Notes: generated by a model from the letters alone, not told the origin. Counted from the stretch's first letter, positions 35,638 through 45,628 are shown. The stretch: 64,000 nt of DNA from Rhodoluna limnophila (GCF_005845365.1 NZ_CP040509.1:496001-560000), one strand, 5' to 3'. Program-made: numbers and translations.

Positions 35638-36564
35638 ATGACATCCCTCAAGCTACTTCCGGTTCCAGATTCATTGATTGGCGAGCGAGCCGACGCCGCT
35701 CTGGCCAAGATGATGGGATTGTCACGTTCCGCAGCGGCAGATTTGCTTGCTGATGGTCACGTACTGCTAAACGGAAAAACAATTGGCAAGTCAGATCGTT
35801 TAGTGGTTGATGGCTATCTAGAAGTTTCAATGCCGACTCCCAAGACACCATTGGCCATCGTTCCGGTTGAAGTTCCTGGATTCAAAATTGTTTACCAGGA
35901 TGAAGACATCATCGTGGTTGACAAACCGGCAGGAGTGGCCGCACACCCGTCGGTGGGTTGGGACGGCCCGACGGTCCCGGGGGCACTGCTGGCCCTTGGC
36001 ATCCAGATTTCGACATCGGGGGCGCAGGAGCGCCAGGGCATTGTTCAGCGCCTCGATGTTGGCACCAGCGGCCTAATGACCTTGGCAAAGTCTGAGATCG
36101 CCTATTCGCGCCTTAAGCAGGCATTTAGAGATCGTGCCGTTCACAAGGTTTACCACGCGGTGATTCAGGGCCACCCTGATCCGCTTTCGGGCACCTTCGA
36201 CGCCCCAATCGGCCGCCACCCCAAGGCTGAGTTCAAGTTTGCTGTCATGAATGACGGAAAGCATTCGGTTACCCACTACGAAACCCTTGAAGCTTTTCCT
36301 GCTGCATCGCTGGTCGAGGTGGTCCTCGAAACCGGACGAACTCACCAAATCCGAGTGCACTTCTCAGCTTTTAGGCACCCACTGGTTGGTGACACAATGT
36401 ACGGCGCCGATCCAAAGTTGGCAGCCAAATTAAACCTTGATCGCCAGTGGTTGCATGCCATGAGGTTGAGTTTTGAACACCCAACCCAGGGTGGCACCGT
36501 TGAATTCAGCAGTGAGTATCCAGCTGACCTTGCCCATGCCCTCGAGGTCCTCAGGGCCAGCTAA
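35638..36564 (+). CDS. RluA-family pseudouridine synthase (RluD-type)
   Basis: This 308-residue enzyme has an N-terminal S4 RNA-binding domain (about 14-62: [21 protein letters not shown]) and a RluA catalytic domain with the [13 protein letters not shown] segment and catalytic Asp140 in QRLDVGTSG. The family modifies uridines in 23S rRNA; the exact target cannot be read. It starts three bases after lspA, in the same order seen in many Actinobacteria (lspA-rluD-dnaE). Confidence 0.93.
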   Translation: MTSLKLLPVPDSLIGERADAALAKMMGLSRSAAADLLADGHVLLNGKTIGKSDRLVVDGYLEVSMPTPKTPLAIVPVEVPGFKIVYQDEDIIVVDKPAGVAAHPSVGWDGPTVPGALLALGIQISTSGAQERQGIVQRLDVGTSGLMTLAKSEIAYSRLKQAFRDRAVHKVYHAVIQGHPDPLSGTFDAPIGRHPKAEFKFAVMNDGKHSVTHYETLEAFPAASLVEVVLETGRTHQIRVHFSAFRHPLVGDTMYGADPKLAAKLNLDRQWLHAMRLSFEHPTQGGTVEFSSEYPADLAHALEVLRAS

Positions 36565-36641
36565 AATCACTCGGCAAGCCTGATATCTCGAGCCTCGGCG
36601 CGGGGTTAGGCTGGTCTTCCACCACTTTTAAGGAGTCGCTG

Positions 36642-39600
36642 TTGTCTGCGTCTAAAGACTCGTTTGTGCACCTACACGTGCACACCGAGTATTCGATGCT
36701 CGATGGCGCAGCTCGAGTGAAACCGCTGATCCAGGCTGCTGCAGAACAGGGCATGCCGGCCATTGGAATCAGCGACCACGGCAATAACTTTGGTGCCTTC
36801 GATTTTTACAAAACAGCCAAGGCTGCCGGCGTCAAGCCGATCATCGGCATCGAGGCCTACCTTGCTCCGGGAACCAACCGGCAGGAGCGAACCAGGGTCC
36901 GATGGGGATCTGGTGGCGAGGACGACATCTCGGGTGGTGGTGCATTCACCCACATGACCATGTTCGCCGAGAACACCGCGGGAATGTACAACTTGTTCCG
37001 GATGTCCTCAAAGGCTTGGCTCGATGGGTTCTACTTCAAGCCGCGAATGGACCGAGAGCTACTGCAGACCTACGGAGCGGGCGTCATTGCCACCACCGGC
37101 TGTGTTTCTGGTGAGGTTCAAACTCGATTGCGCCTCGGCCAGTACGAGGAAGCCAAGAAGGCTGCGGCTGAGTTTCAGGACATCTTTGGTAAAGAAAACT
37201 TCTTCGCCGAAATCATGGACCACGGCCTCGACATCGAGCGCCGAACCATGGCCGACCTGCTACGTCTAGCCAAAGAGCTGGACATGCCACTGCTGGCTAC
37301 CAACGATTTGCACTACACCCACGCCGGCGACGCCGAGGCACACGAGGCTCTACTTTGCGTTCAATCGGGCTCGACCTTGGACGATCCGAATCGCTTCAAG
37401 TTTGACTCCCAGGAGTTTTATCTAAAGTCAGCGCAGCAAATGCGCGCACTTTTTGCCGACTATCCAGAAGCCTGCGACAACACGCTATTGGTTGCAGAAC
37501 GTTGCAATGTTGATTTTCAAGAACGCGAGCTTATGCCTCGATTCCCAGTTCCTGAGGGGCACACTGAGGCCAGCTGGTTCGAGCAAGAGGTTGCTGCGGG
37601 TATGCAGAGACGCTATCGGGGAGATATTCCTGAGGCTCAGGCCAAGCAGGCCTCTTACGAGGTTGAAGTTATCAAGCAAATGGGTTTCCCAGGCTACTTC
37701 CTGGTAGTTGCCGACTTTATCGCTTGGGCTCGCGCCCAGGGCATCCGAGTCGGGCCGGGTCGTGGTTCAGCCGCTGGATCCATCGTGGCCTATGCGCTGG
37801 GAATCACAGAGCTTGACCCGGTTAAGCACGGATTGATTTTTGAGCGTTTCCTAAACCCAGAGCGTGTATCCATGCCCGACATCGATGTTGACTTTGATGA
37901 CCGGCGCCGCGGAGAAGTAATTCGCTATGTCTCGGACAAGTACGGTGACGACCGAGTTGCCCAGATTGTGACTTTTGGAACCATCAAGGCAAAGCAGGCC
38001 TTGAAAGATGCCGGTCGAGTTTTGGCAATGCCTTACTCTGTCGGTGAAAAGCTGACCAAGGCCATGCCTCCAATGGTTCTTGGCCGCGACATTGCCCTAA
38101 ACGATCTAATCGACAGTAAGTCTGAGCGATACAAAGAAGCCCAGGATTTCCGTGACCTCATCGAGGGTGATGAAGACTCCGCCAAGGTATTCAAACTCGC
38201 GCAGGGGCTTGAGTCACTTAAGCGCCAGTGGGGTGTTCACGCCGCCGGCGTTATCATGTCAGCCGAGCCGCTCATCGACGTTATTCCAATCATGAAGCGC
38301 GAGGATGACGGCGCCGTCATTACTCAGTTTGACCAACCGCCTTGTGAAAAACTTGGTCTACTCAAGATGGACTTCTTGGGTCTGCGAAACCTAACGGTGC
38401 TCGATGACACCCTGGCGAACATCAAGGCAAACCGCAATGAAACTGTGGTCCTTGAGGACCTAGATCTCGATTCAGACCCGGCAACCTTTGAGCTTCTATC
38501 CCGCGGTGACACCCTAGGTGTTTTTCAGCTCGATGGAACGGCAATGCGTTCCCTTTTGCGCTTGCTTAAGCCATCGTTGTTTGAACACATCTCAGCAGTT
38601 ATTGCTCTCTACCGACCAGGCCCGATGGGTATGAACTCCCACACCAACTATGCGCTTCGCAAGAATGGCCTGCAAGAAGTTGATTCAGTTCATCCAGAAC
38701 TATCTGAGTCACTCTCTGAGGTTTTGGACCCTACCTACGGCCTGATTGTTTATCAGGAGCAAGTAATGGCTGCAGCTCAAAAAGCTGCGGGCTTCACGCT
38801 GGGTAAAGCAGACCTTTTGCGTCGCGCGATGGGTAAAAAGAACAAAGAAGAGCTGGATAAGCAGTACGAAGGCTTCTCGGACGGCATGAAGGTCAACGGG
38901 TACTCTGAGGCAGCCATCAAGGCGCTTTGGGACACACTGTTGCCTTTTGCTGACTACGCCTTCAACCGAGCCCACTCTGCGGCTTACGGTGTGCTCTCGT
39001 ATTGGACTGCCTACCTGAAGGCCAATTACCCAGCCGAGTACATGGCAGCACTGCTTACTTCGGTGGGTGACTCTAAGGACAAACTTGGTCTTTACCTAAG
39101 TGAGTGTCGCCGCATGGGCATCAATGTTTTGGCACCTGATGTAAACGAATCGATTGCTGCGTTCACCGCTGTCGGTGAAGATATTCGATTCGGTCTGGGT
39201 GCTGTCAGAAATGTCGGCCTCAACGTCGTCGAAGGTATTGCTGCCTCCCGTGCCGAAAAAGGCCGATTCTCAAACTTCCACGATTTCCTTCGCAAGGTTC
39301 CGGCTACTGTCTGCTCAAAGCGTGTGATTGAGTCCCTGATCAAGGCGGGTGCATTCGACTCGATGGGGCACACTCGCCGTGCATTACTTGAAATTCACGA
39401 AGAAGCTGTCGACGCCCAATCATCTCTCAAGAAAAATGAGGCGGTAGGTCAAGTTGACCTCTTCGGCTCACTATTTGACACCGATGAATCGGTTCAGGAG
39501 ACCTTTGGTGGTTCGGTTCCTGACCGCCCAGAATGGCCTAAAAAAGAGAAGCTAGCCTACGAGCGCGACATGCTTGGTCTGTACGTCAGCGACCATCCTT

Positions 39601-40172
39601 TGGCCGGCCGAGAGGCTCAGTTGGCGAGATTCTCAGAGCAGACTATTGGTGCCATTGCTTCAAGCGAGACCATCAAAGATGGTGAAACGGTAACCGTTGC
39701 CGGTTTGATTACCTCGGTTCAGCACAGGGTTGCCAGAGCCTCAGGAAACCAGTACGGCTCGGTGGTAATCGAGGACTTCGAGGGTGAGATGAACGTCATG
39801 CTCATGGGTAAGACCTACCTCGAGTACGGTCGAAACCTTCAGCCAGACCAGGTAGTAGTGGTGCGCGGTCGCATCAGTCAGCGTGACGATGGCAATAGTC
39901 TGCACGCCTATTCAATCGAAACTCTGGAGGGTTCGACTGAGAACTCCAATGGTCCTGTAATTTTACGAATGCCTGAAACTGAGGCCACGCGAGAGGTTCT
40001 CGAAGAACTTGCTCGAATTTTGCGAGTGCACTCGGGGCGCGAAGAGGTCCAGGTGCTGCTCGTTGGAGAAGGTACCGAAAGGCTTTTCAAACTGCAGCAA
40101 AAAGTGACTGTTAGCCAGGACCTTTTTGGTGAGTTGAAAGTGTTGCTGGGAGCGCGCTGCCTTCAGGCTTAG
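36642..40172 (+). CDS. dnaE: DNA polymerase III alpha subunit
   Basis: This is the 1176-residue replicative polymerase. The N-terminal PHP domain (HLHVHTEYSMLDGA) and the polymerase palm with catalytic aspartates in MPDIDVDFDDRRR are present. Further on are the finger segments (QWGVHAAGVIMS, YRPGPMGM), helix-hairpin-helix regions, the OB-fold (TVAGLITSVQHRVARASG) near residue 1020, and a C-terminal domain. This is the DnaE1 type by length. The TTG start is supported by AAGGAG six bases upstream. Its stop overlaps that of the convergent flavin reductase gene by four bases. Confidence 0.97.
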   Translation: MSASKDSFVHLHVHTEYSMLDGAARVKPLIQAAAEQGMPAIGISDHGNNFGAFDFYKTAKAAGVKPIIGIEAYLAPGTNRQERTRVRWGSGGEDDISGGGAFTHMTMFAENTAGMYNLFRMSSKAWLDGFYFKPRMDRELLQTYGAGVIATTGCVSGEVQTRLRLGQYEEAKKAAAEFQDIFGKENFFAEIMDHGLDIERRTMADLLRLAKELDMPLLATNDLHYTHAGDAEAHEALLCVQSGSTLDDPNRFKFDSQEFYLKSAQQMRALFADYPEACDNTLLVAERCNVDFQERELMPRFPVPEGHTEASWFEQEVAAGMQRRYRGDIPEAQAKQASYEVEVIKQMGFPGYFLVVADFIAWARAQGIRVGPGRGSAAGSIVAYALGITELDPVKHGLIFERFLNPERVSMPDIDVDFDDRRRGEVIRYVSDKYGDDRVAQIVTFGTIKAKQALKDAGRVLAMPYSVGEKLTKAMPPMVLGRDIALNDLIDSKSERYKEAQDFRDLIEGDEDSAKVFKLAQGLESLKRQWGVHAAGVIMSAEPLIDVIPIMKREDDGAVITQFDQPPCEKLGLLKMDFLGLRNLTVLDDTLANIKANRNETVVLEDLDLDSDPATFELLSRGDTLGVFQLDGTAMRSLLRLLKPSLFEHISAVIALYRPGPMGMNSHTNYALRKNGLQEVDSVHPELSESLSEVLDPTYGLIVYQEQVMAAAQKAAGFTLGKADLLRRAMGKKNKEELDKQYEGFSDGMKVNGYSEAAIKALWDTLLPFADYAFNRAHSAAYGVLSYWTAYLKANYPAEYMAALLTSVGDSKDKLGLYLSECRRMGINVLAPDVNESIAAFTAVGEDIRFGLGAVRNVGLNVVEGIAASRAEKGRFSNFHDFLRKVPATVCSKRVIESLIKAGAFDSMGHTRRALLEIHEEAVDAQSSLKKNEAVGQVDLFGSLFDTDESVQETFGGSVPDRPEWPKKEKLAYERDMLGLYVSDHPLAGREAQLARFSEQTIGAIASSETIKDGETVTVAGLITSVQHRVARASGNQYGSVVIEDFEGEMNVMLMGKTYLEYGRNLQPDQVVVVRGRISQRDDGNSLHAYSIETLEGSTENSNGPVILRMPETEATREVLEELARILRVHSGREEVQVLLVGEGTERLFKLQQKVTVSQDLFGELKVLLGARCLQA

Positions 40173-40675
40173 GCCAGTTTTTCGCCCGGCTTTACGTAGC
40201 CGCGTTGGTAGTAAAGCAGCGCTGGCTGAAGTTCGCCGATTAGTCCTTCGATAACGTCCACAATGATTACCGCGTTTGAAGCAACCGCATGCTTCTCGCG
40301 AATTTTTGCAATCAAAATGGATGTTGCTGCCGGAAACACCGGAACTCCGTAAGGCCCCTCGTGCCAGTCATCATCAGCAAAGCGGAGGGTGTGGTCGGCT
40401 GCCATCTTTTGAGCTAGGGCCAAATTGCCTTCGCCAAGAGTGTGAATTGCCACGTAGCTGGCCTGCTCAAGGGCTGGCCAGGTACTTGAACCGCAGGCAA
40501 CGTTGAAGCTCGCCAGGGGAGGGTTTGCACCAAGAGAAGTCATCGATGTTGCGGTAAAACCAACTGGCTTGCCGGCGGCATCGAGCATGGTGATAACCGA
40601 AACACCCGAGGCGTGCCTTCTGAAGGTTGCCTTCAGTGCTTCAACCGGATCTTTTTCTATCTCTAACTCAGACAT
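40169..40675 (-). CDS. flavin reductase-like FMN-binding protein
   Basis: This 168-residue protein is of the HpaC-like flavin reductase domain family. The fold is recognised from FRRHASGVSVITM, GFTATSMTSLGANPPLASFNV and the C-terminal YYQRGYVKPG. Such proteins reduce FMN/FAD for a partner monooxygenase or act as stand-alone flavoproteins, and no monooxygenase gene is nearby. It is convergent with dnaE and divergent from hisD. The ATG has only a weak ribosome binding site. Confidence 0.82.
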   Translation of the reverse strand: MSELEIEKDPVEALKATFRRHASGVSVITMLDAAGKPVGFTATSMTSLGANPPLASFNVACGSSTWPALEQASYVAIHTLGEGNLALAQKMAADHTLRFADDDWHEGPYGVPVFPAATSILIAKIREKHAVASNAVIIVDVIEGLIGELQPALLYYQRGYVKPGEKLA

Positions 40676-40754
40676 GGCCCACTAACTGTTTGTTTCTTCA
40701 AGGGTATCCAACTCATCTCGCCGTTTAGACTTGTTTTCAAATAGAGGAGACACA

Positions 40755-42083
40755 TTGAACGAGCCAATTCCGGTTAATTTGCGAGTCGTTGACCTTCGCG
40801 GTCAGAGTTTCGACAGTGCGCAGGTTAACCGTTTGGTTCCGCGAGCCTCGGTTGATATCACCCAAGCCGTAGAACAAATTCGACCATTGCTCGAGGACGT
40901 TCGTACGCTGGGTGAATCGGCAATTGTCGATGTAACCCTCACCCGCGATGGAGTCGATCCTCGCCCCCTTCGGGTTACCGAGGAAGAGCTTCGACGAGCT
41001 GAGGCTGAGCTCAGCCCAGAACTTCGTCGTGCCATCGAAGAGTCAATTGAGCGCGTTTTCAAGGTGTCCCGGGCCACTCTTCCGCAGGACACTTCTGTAA
41101 CTCTTGCTGAGGGTGCCGTGGTCCACCAAAGGTGGCAGCCGGTCGATTCGGTTGGTCTATACGTGCCCGGCGGCAAAGCGGTTTATCCATCCAGCGTAAT
41201 CATGAACGTGATTCCAGCTCAGGTTGCTGGCGTCGAGCGACTGGCTCTGGCTTCACCGGCCCAAAAAGAATTCAACGGGCGTCCGCACCCGACGGTGCTG
41301 GCTACCGCGTCAATTTTGGGTGTCAAGGACGTCTTCTGCATGGGCGGTCCCGCTGCTGTGGCAGCCTTCGCCTATGGCATTAAGCAAATCGATTTTGAAC
41401 CGGTCAGCCTGGTGACTGGTCCAGGAAACATCTATGTGGCAGCCGCCAAGCGTGCTCTCCGAGGCGCCATCGGTATTGACTCTGAAGCTGGCACCACTGA
41501 AATCCTGATTCTTGCTGATGAGAGTGCAAATGCACGCTTCATCGCCTACGACCTAGTGAGTCAGGCCGAGCACGATGAGGCGGCCGCATCTGTTTTGGTC
41601 ACCGATTCAGAGGCGCTTGCTCACGCGGTTATAAATGAACTGGCGGCGATTGTGGCTTCAACCAGTCACACTGAGCGCGTTCGCACCGCTCTCGAAGGGC
41701 AGCAGTCTGCAGTTGTGTTGGTCAGCAGTCTGACTGACGCTATTAAGTTCACCAATCACTACGCAACCGAGCACCTAGAAATTCACACGAGTGACAACCA
41801 GGCTGCATTGGATGCCATTACCAATGCCGGTGCAATTTTCCTCGGTGAGTACTCACCTGTTTCTCTGGGGGACTACATGGCCGGGTCAAACCACGTTTTA
41901 CCTACCGGTCAACAGGCAAAATTCGGCGCTGGCTTGGGTGTGCACACATTCCTTCGCGCTCAGCAGGTCATTGATTATCAGAAATCCGGTCTGGAGCCGA
42001 TCGCCAAGATGGTCGCCGATTTTGCTGAATCCGAGGGATTGCCTGGCCACGGTGATGCCGTCACCGCGCGTTTTGATCGGTAA
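40755..42083 (+). CDS. hisD: histidinol dehydrogenase
   Basis: This 442-residue zinc enzyme oxidises L-histidinol to L-histidine in two NAD-dependent steps. Conserved segments include VGLYVPGGKAVYPSSVIMN, CMGGPAAVAAFAYG, VTGPGNIYVAAAKR, SEAGTTEILILAD, LVSQAEHDEAA and GDYMAGSNHVLPTG, which carry the catalytic His residues and zinc ligands. I chose TTG 40755, with AGAGGAG five bases upstream; the frame is open to 40731 without support. Other his genes are not in the window. TAGACT at 40726-40731 is a plausible -10. The dnaE-hisD-nrdR-nrdJ order is common in Actinobacteria. Confidence 0.95.
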   Translation: MNEPIPVNLRVVDLRGQSFDSAQVNRLVPRASVDITQAVEQIRPLLEDVRTLGESAIVDVTLTRDGVDPRPLRVTEEELRRAEAELSPELRRAIEESIERVFKVSRATLPQDTSVTLAEGAVVHQRWQPVDSVGLYVPGGKAVYPSSVIMNVIPAQVAGVERLALASPAQKEFNGRPHPTVLATASILGVKDVFCMGGPAAVAAFAYGIKQIDFEPVSLVTGPGNIYVAAAKRALRGAIGIDSEAGTTEILILADESANARFIAYDLVSQAEHDEAAASVLVTDSEALAHAVINELAAIVASTSHTERVRTALEGQQSAVVLVSSLTDAIKFTNHYATEHLEIHTSDNQAALDAITNAGAIFLGEYSPVSLGDYMAGSNHVLPTGQQAKFGAGLGVHTFLRAQQVIDYQKSGLEPIAKMVADFAESEGLPGHGDAVTARFDR

Positions 42084-42118
42084 TAAACAGATTTAACTTG
42101 CAAGTCGGCCTCCAAAAT

Positions 42119-42163
42119 CACAAGATATAGTGGTTAGGAAACAAAATATTTCTACATCTAGTG
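42119..42163 (+). promoter_or_regulatory. two NrdR-box-like sites before nrdR
   Basis: CACAAGATATAGTG (42119-42132) closely resembles the palindromic NrdR box, with CAC...GTG ends around an A/T core. A weaker copy ending TCTAGTG lies at 42150-42163, exactly 31 bases downstream. Paired boxes about three helical turns apart are the known NrdR arrangement, so nrdR-nrdJ is probably autoregulated. Confidence 0.6.
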
Positions 42164-42209
42164 CCAAAATTTGTAGACAGAACAAGGTTTGTTTCGGAAG
42201 GGCTTGATT

Positions 42210-42665
42210 ATGCACTGTCCATTTTGCAGATTCGCCGATTCGCGCGTGACCGATTCGCGCACCTCTGATGATGGTTCATCGATTCGTCGTCGTCGTCAGT
42301 GCCCTGAGTGTGGCATGCGCTTCAGCACCACCGAAACCGCCAGTCTTACAGTGGTGAAGCGCAGCGGTGTGACCCAACCTTTCAGCCGTGACAAAATCAT
42401 GAACGGTGTCAGAAAGGCATGCCAGGGGCGTCCGGTATCCGAATCAGACCTTGCGCTATTAGCCCAGACCGTTGAAGAAGACGTGCGTTCTACTGGCGCT
42501 GCTCAGCTCGAGGCAAACGACATCGGACTTGCTATTTTGGAGCCACTTCGAAAGCTCGACGAGGTTGCTTTTATGCGTTTCGCCAGCGTTTATCAGGGTT
42601 GGGAAACTCTAGAAGATTTCGAGGCTGCGATCGGAAAGCTTCGGGCCAGCCACCGAGAGCAGTAG
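42210..42665 (+). CDS. nrdR: ribonucleotide reductase repressor NrdR
   Basis: This 151-residue repressor has an N-terminal zinc ribbon with ligands Cys3, Cys6, Cys31 and Cys34 and an Arg-rich loop (SSIRRRRQ). An ATP-cone domain follows ([24 protein letters not shown]) that senses ATP and dATP. It represses ribonucleotide reductase genes when dATP is high. ATG 42210 gives the family start MHCPFC, with GGAAGGG at good spacing; upstream in-frame starts are not supported. It lies 53 bases before nrdJ. Confidence 0.97.
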   Translation: MHCPFCRFADSRVTDSRTSDDGSSIRRRRQCPECGMRFSTTETASLTVVKRSGVTQPFSRDKIMNGVRKACQGRPVSESDLALLAQTVEEDVRSTGAAQLEANDIGLAILEPLRKLDEVAFMRFASVYQGWETLEDFEAAIGKLRASHREQ

Positions 42666-42718
42666 TGTCGTACCCTCGGCTCAGAATTACTTTTTAGTCA
42701 CAGACGAAAGGCAAGTTC

Positions 42719-45619
42719 ATGAATGACCACCAAGACTTCGGAGATTCAACACCAACCGGCCGCGGACTGACTATTAGCCGGATTTACACGCAAGAGGGCG
42801 TTCACCCGTTCGACCAGGTGAATTGGGAATACCGGGACGTCGTGCAGACCAATTGGCAGACCGGCGAGACAATTTTTGAGCAATCTGGCGTTGAATTCCC
42901 CGACTTCTGGAGCATCAACGCCAGCACAATTGTGACTACCAAGTACTTCCGCGGTGCCGTTGGGGCTTCTGACCGCGAATTCAGTCTCAAACAACTGATC
43001 AACCGGGTAGTCCACACCTACACTCACGCGGGGAGAGAAAACGGATATTTTGCCTCCGAGAATGACGCCACGGTTTTTGAGCACGAACTCACATACATGC
43101 TCCTAAACCAGATCTTCAGCTTCAATTCACCGGTATGGTTCAACGTTGGCACCAAGAGCCCGCAACAGGTATCCGCCTGCTTCATTCTCGCCGTCGATGA
43201 TTCCATGGATTCGATTTTGAACTGGTATCGCGAAGAGGGGCTGATCTTTAAAGGCGGTTCCGGAGCCGGGCTCAACCTGTCACGAATTCGCTCATCCAAG
43301 GAGCTTCTCAAAAAGTCAGGCGGAACCGCGTCCGGCCCAGTTTCGTTCATGCGTGGGGCAGATGCCAGCGCTGGCACAATCAAGTCGGGCGGGGCCACGC
43401 GCCGAGCAGCCAAAATGGTAGTCCTGGACGTCGATCACCCGGACATCGAAGAATTCATAGAGACCAAGGCACGTGAAGAGGGCAAGATTCGCGTTCTCCG
43501 AGACGCCGGTTACAACATGGAACTCGGCGGCAAGGACATCATCTCGGTCCAGTATCAAAATGCCAATAACTCCGTGCGGGTAAATGCTGAGTTCATGGAA
43601 GCGGTGGAACACGGTGGCTCCTTTGGTCTTCGTGCCCGCACCACCGGTGAAGTGATCGAAACCGTTGATGCACGCGAACTGTTTGCAAAAATTGCTGATG
43701 CCGCGTGGCAATGTGCCGACCCAGGTATTCAGTACGACGACATTATTAACGACTGGCACACTACTCCCGAGTCAGGTCGCATTTCAGCATCTAACCCTTG
43801 CTCGGAGTACATGCACCTTGATAACTCAAGCTGCAACCTAGCCTCGCTCAACCTGCTCAAGTTCCTTCTTCCAGACGGTTCTTTTGACAGCGATACCTTC
43901 ATCAAGGCCAATGAACTTATTTTTACGGCCATGGACATTTCAATTTGCTTTGCCGACTTCCCAACCGAGGCAATTGCCCAGACAACTCGTGCTTTCCGCC
44001 AACTAGGCATTGGCTATGCAAATCTCGGTGCCCTGCTTATGGCGATTGGCGTTCCTTATGACAGTCGCGAAGGTTTTGCCCTCGCGGCCGCAATCACCTC
44101 ACTGATGACAGCAACCGCTTATCGCCGTTCGGCAGAGCTTGCCGGTGTAGTCGGGGCTTACGAGGGATTTGCTAAAAACCAGTTCGCTCACGAGCGAATT
44201 ATGGCCAAGCACCAAGAGGCCAGTTTGCAGGTTGATCCGGTCAGTCAGATTGATGCTGACGTAATCGATGCAGCCAATTATCAGTGGGCTTTGAACCGTG
44301 AGATCGGTGCCCAAAATGGCTGGCGCAACGCCCAAGCCTCACTCTTGGCCCCAACCGGGACCATCGGCTTCATGATGGATTGCGACACCACCGGAATTGA
44401 ACCTGATTTCTCGCTAGTCAAGTACAAGAAGCTCTCAACTGGCGGTTCGATGCAGATCGTCAACCAAACTATTCCGTTTGCACTTCACCGCCTTGGCTAT
44501 GCCCAAGAAACCATTGAGCAAATCATTGAGCACATTGGTCAGCACGGTCACGTGGTTGATGCTCCTGGTTTGAAGGTGGAACACTATCCGATTTTTGATA
44601 CCGCGATTGGGGTCCGGGCAATTGAGCCGATGGGCCATGTTCGCATGATGGCTGCGGTTCAACCCTTCCTATCGGGTGCTATTTCAAAGACCGTAAACAT
44701 GCCTGAGACAGCAACTCGCGAGGAAATCGCTGACGTCTACTTCCAGGGCTGGAAAATGGGTCTGAAGGCTCTGGCTATCTATCGCGACAACTGTAAAGTC
44801 GGTCAGCCACTTTCTGATGCCAAGGCAAAATCTGCCCCCGCTCCAGAGAGTGATCAAAAAGTCGTCTCTTCAGGGCTGGGTTCGCCAATGGCTCACCCAG
44901 TTCGCAAACGCCTACCAAAGTCGCGGCCATCCTCAACAACTTCATTCACTGTGGGCGGAGCTGAGGGTTACATGACCGCCGGGTCTTACCCTGACGGTGG
45001 CCTCGGTGAGGTATTCCTCAAGCTTGGTAAACAGGGCTCAACCTTGGCCGGCGTAATGGACGCATTCTCGATTGCAGTCTCGATCGGCCTGCAATATGGC
45101 GTCCCACTTGAAACCTTTGTGCAAAAGTTCACGAATGTGTCCTTCGAGCCGGCTGGACTAACCGATGACGCCGACATTCGAATGGCCAAGTCGCTGATGG
45201 ATTACATCTTCAGGCGCCTGGCTCTTGACTACTTGCCAATCGAGACGCGAACCTACCTAGGTATTCTCTCCTCGGAGGAGCGCACCGCGGCACTCGATGC
45301 CAATTCGACCTACGGACTGCCAGAGGTTGTCCCGCCAACCACTCAGCCTGTTTCGAAAAACACCGACTCACCAATTTCCGCAGGAGCGGTGGTTGACGAC
45401 GCACTGCGTCAGGTGGCCGAAGCAGTAGCTGAGGTAGTTGTTGCAACTCCGCCACAGGCCAGTGTGAAACGCGAAATTCATTCCTCGGCCGAGCTTTTCG
45501 AAATGCTGCAGGGCACTGAATCAGATGCGCCACTCTGTTTCAACTGCGGCATCAAGATGCGTCCGTCTGGTTCCTGCCACGTTTGTGAGGGTTGTGGCTC
45601 AACCTCGGGCTGCAGCTAG
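42719..45619 (+). CDS. nrdJ: adenosylcobalamin-dependent ribonucleotide reductase (class II)
   Basis: This 966-residue class II enzyme makes deoxyribonucleotides using adenosylcobalamin as radical source. Visible are the N-terminal substrate domain, the loop with PQQVSACFIL (first active-site Cys), the NPCSEYMHLDNSSCNLASLNL active-site region, the LLAPTGTIGFMMDCDTTGIEPDFS block and a zinc-finger-like Cys-rich C-terminus (CFNCGIKM...CHVCEGCGSTSGCS) that donates electrons. Together with nrdR it forms an operon under NrdR-box-like sites. No class I genes are in the window, so DNA synthesis may depend on cobalamin. Confidence 0.96.
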   Translation: MNDHQDFGDSTPTGRGLTISRIYTQEGVHPFDQVNWEYRDVVQTNWQTGETIFEQSGVEFPDFWSINASTIVTTKYFRGAVGASDREFSLKQLINRVVHTYTHAGRENGYFASENDATVFEHELTYMLLNQIFSFNSPVWFNVGTKSPQQVSACFILAVDDSMDSILNWYREEGLIFKGGSGAGLNLSRIRSSKELLKKSGGTASGPVSFMRGADASAGTIKSGGATRRAAKMVVLDVDHPDIEEFIETKAREEGKIRVLRDAGYNMELGGKDIISVQYQNANNSVRVNAEFMEAVEHGGSFGLRARTTGEVIETVDARELFAKIADAAWQCADPGIQYDDIINDWHTTPESGRISASNPCSEYMHLDNSSCNLASLNLLKFLLPDGSFDSDTFIKANELIFTAMDISICFADFPTEAIAQTTRAFRQLGIGYANLGALLMAIGVPYDSREGFALAAAITSLMTATAYRRSAELAGVVGAYEGFAKNQFAHERIMAKHQEASLQVDPVSQIDADVIDAANYQWALNREIGAQNGWRNAQASLLAPTGTIGFMMDCDTTGIEPDFSLVKYKKLSTGGSMQIVNQTIPFALHRLGYAQETIEQIIEHIGQHGHVVDAPGLKVEHYPIFDTAIGVRAIEPMGHVRMMAAVQPFLSGAISKTVNMPETATREEIADVYFQGWKMGLKALAIYRDNCKVGQPLSDAKAKSAPAPESDQKVVSSGLGSPMAHPVRKRLPKSRPSSTTSFTVGGAEGYMTAGSYPDGGLGEVFLKLGKQGSTLAGVMDAFSIAVSIGLQYGVPLETFVQKFTNVSFEPAGLTDDADIRMAKSLMDYIFRRLALDYLPIETRTYLGILSSEERTAALDANSTYGLPEVVPPTTQPVSKNTDSPISAGAVVDDALRQVAEAVAEVVVATPPQASVKREIHSSAELFEMLQGTESDAPLCFNCGIKMRPSGSCHVCEGCGSTSGCS

Positions 45620-45628
45620 TCGCTGAGG

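Noticed and set aside
42151-42177. TCTACA/TGTAGA inverted repeat before nrdR considered as a separate operator
   Set aside because: The arms are short with a 15-base gap in A/T-rich sequence; the NrdR-box reading explains the region better.
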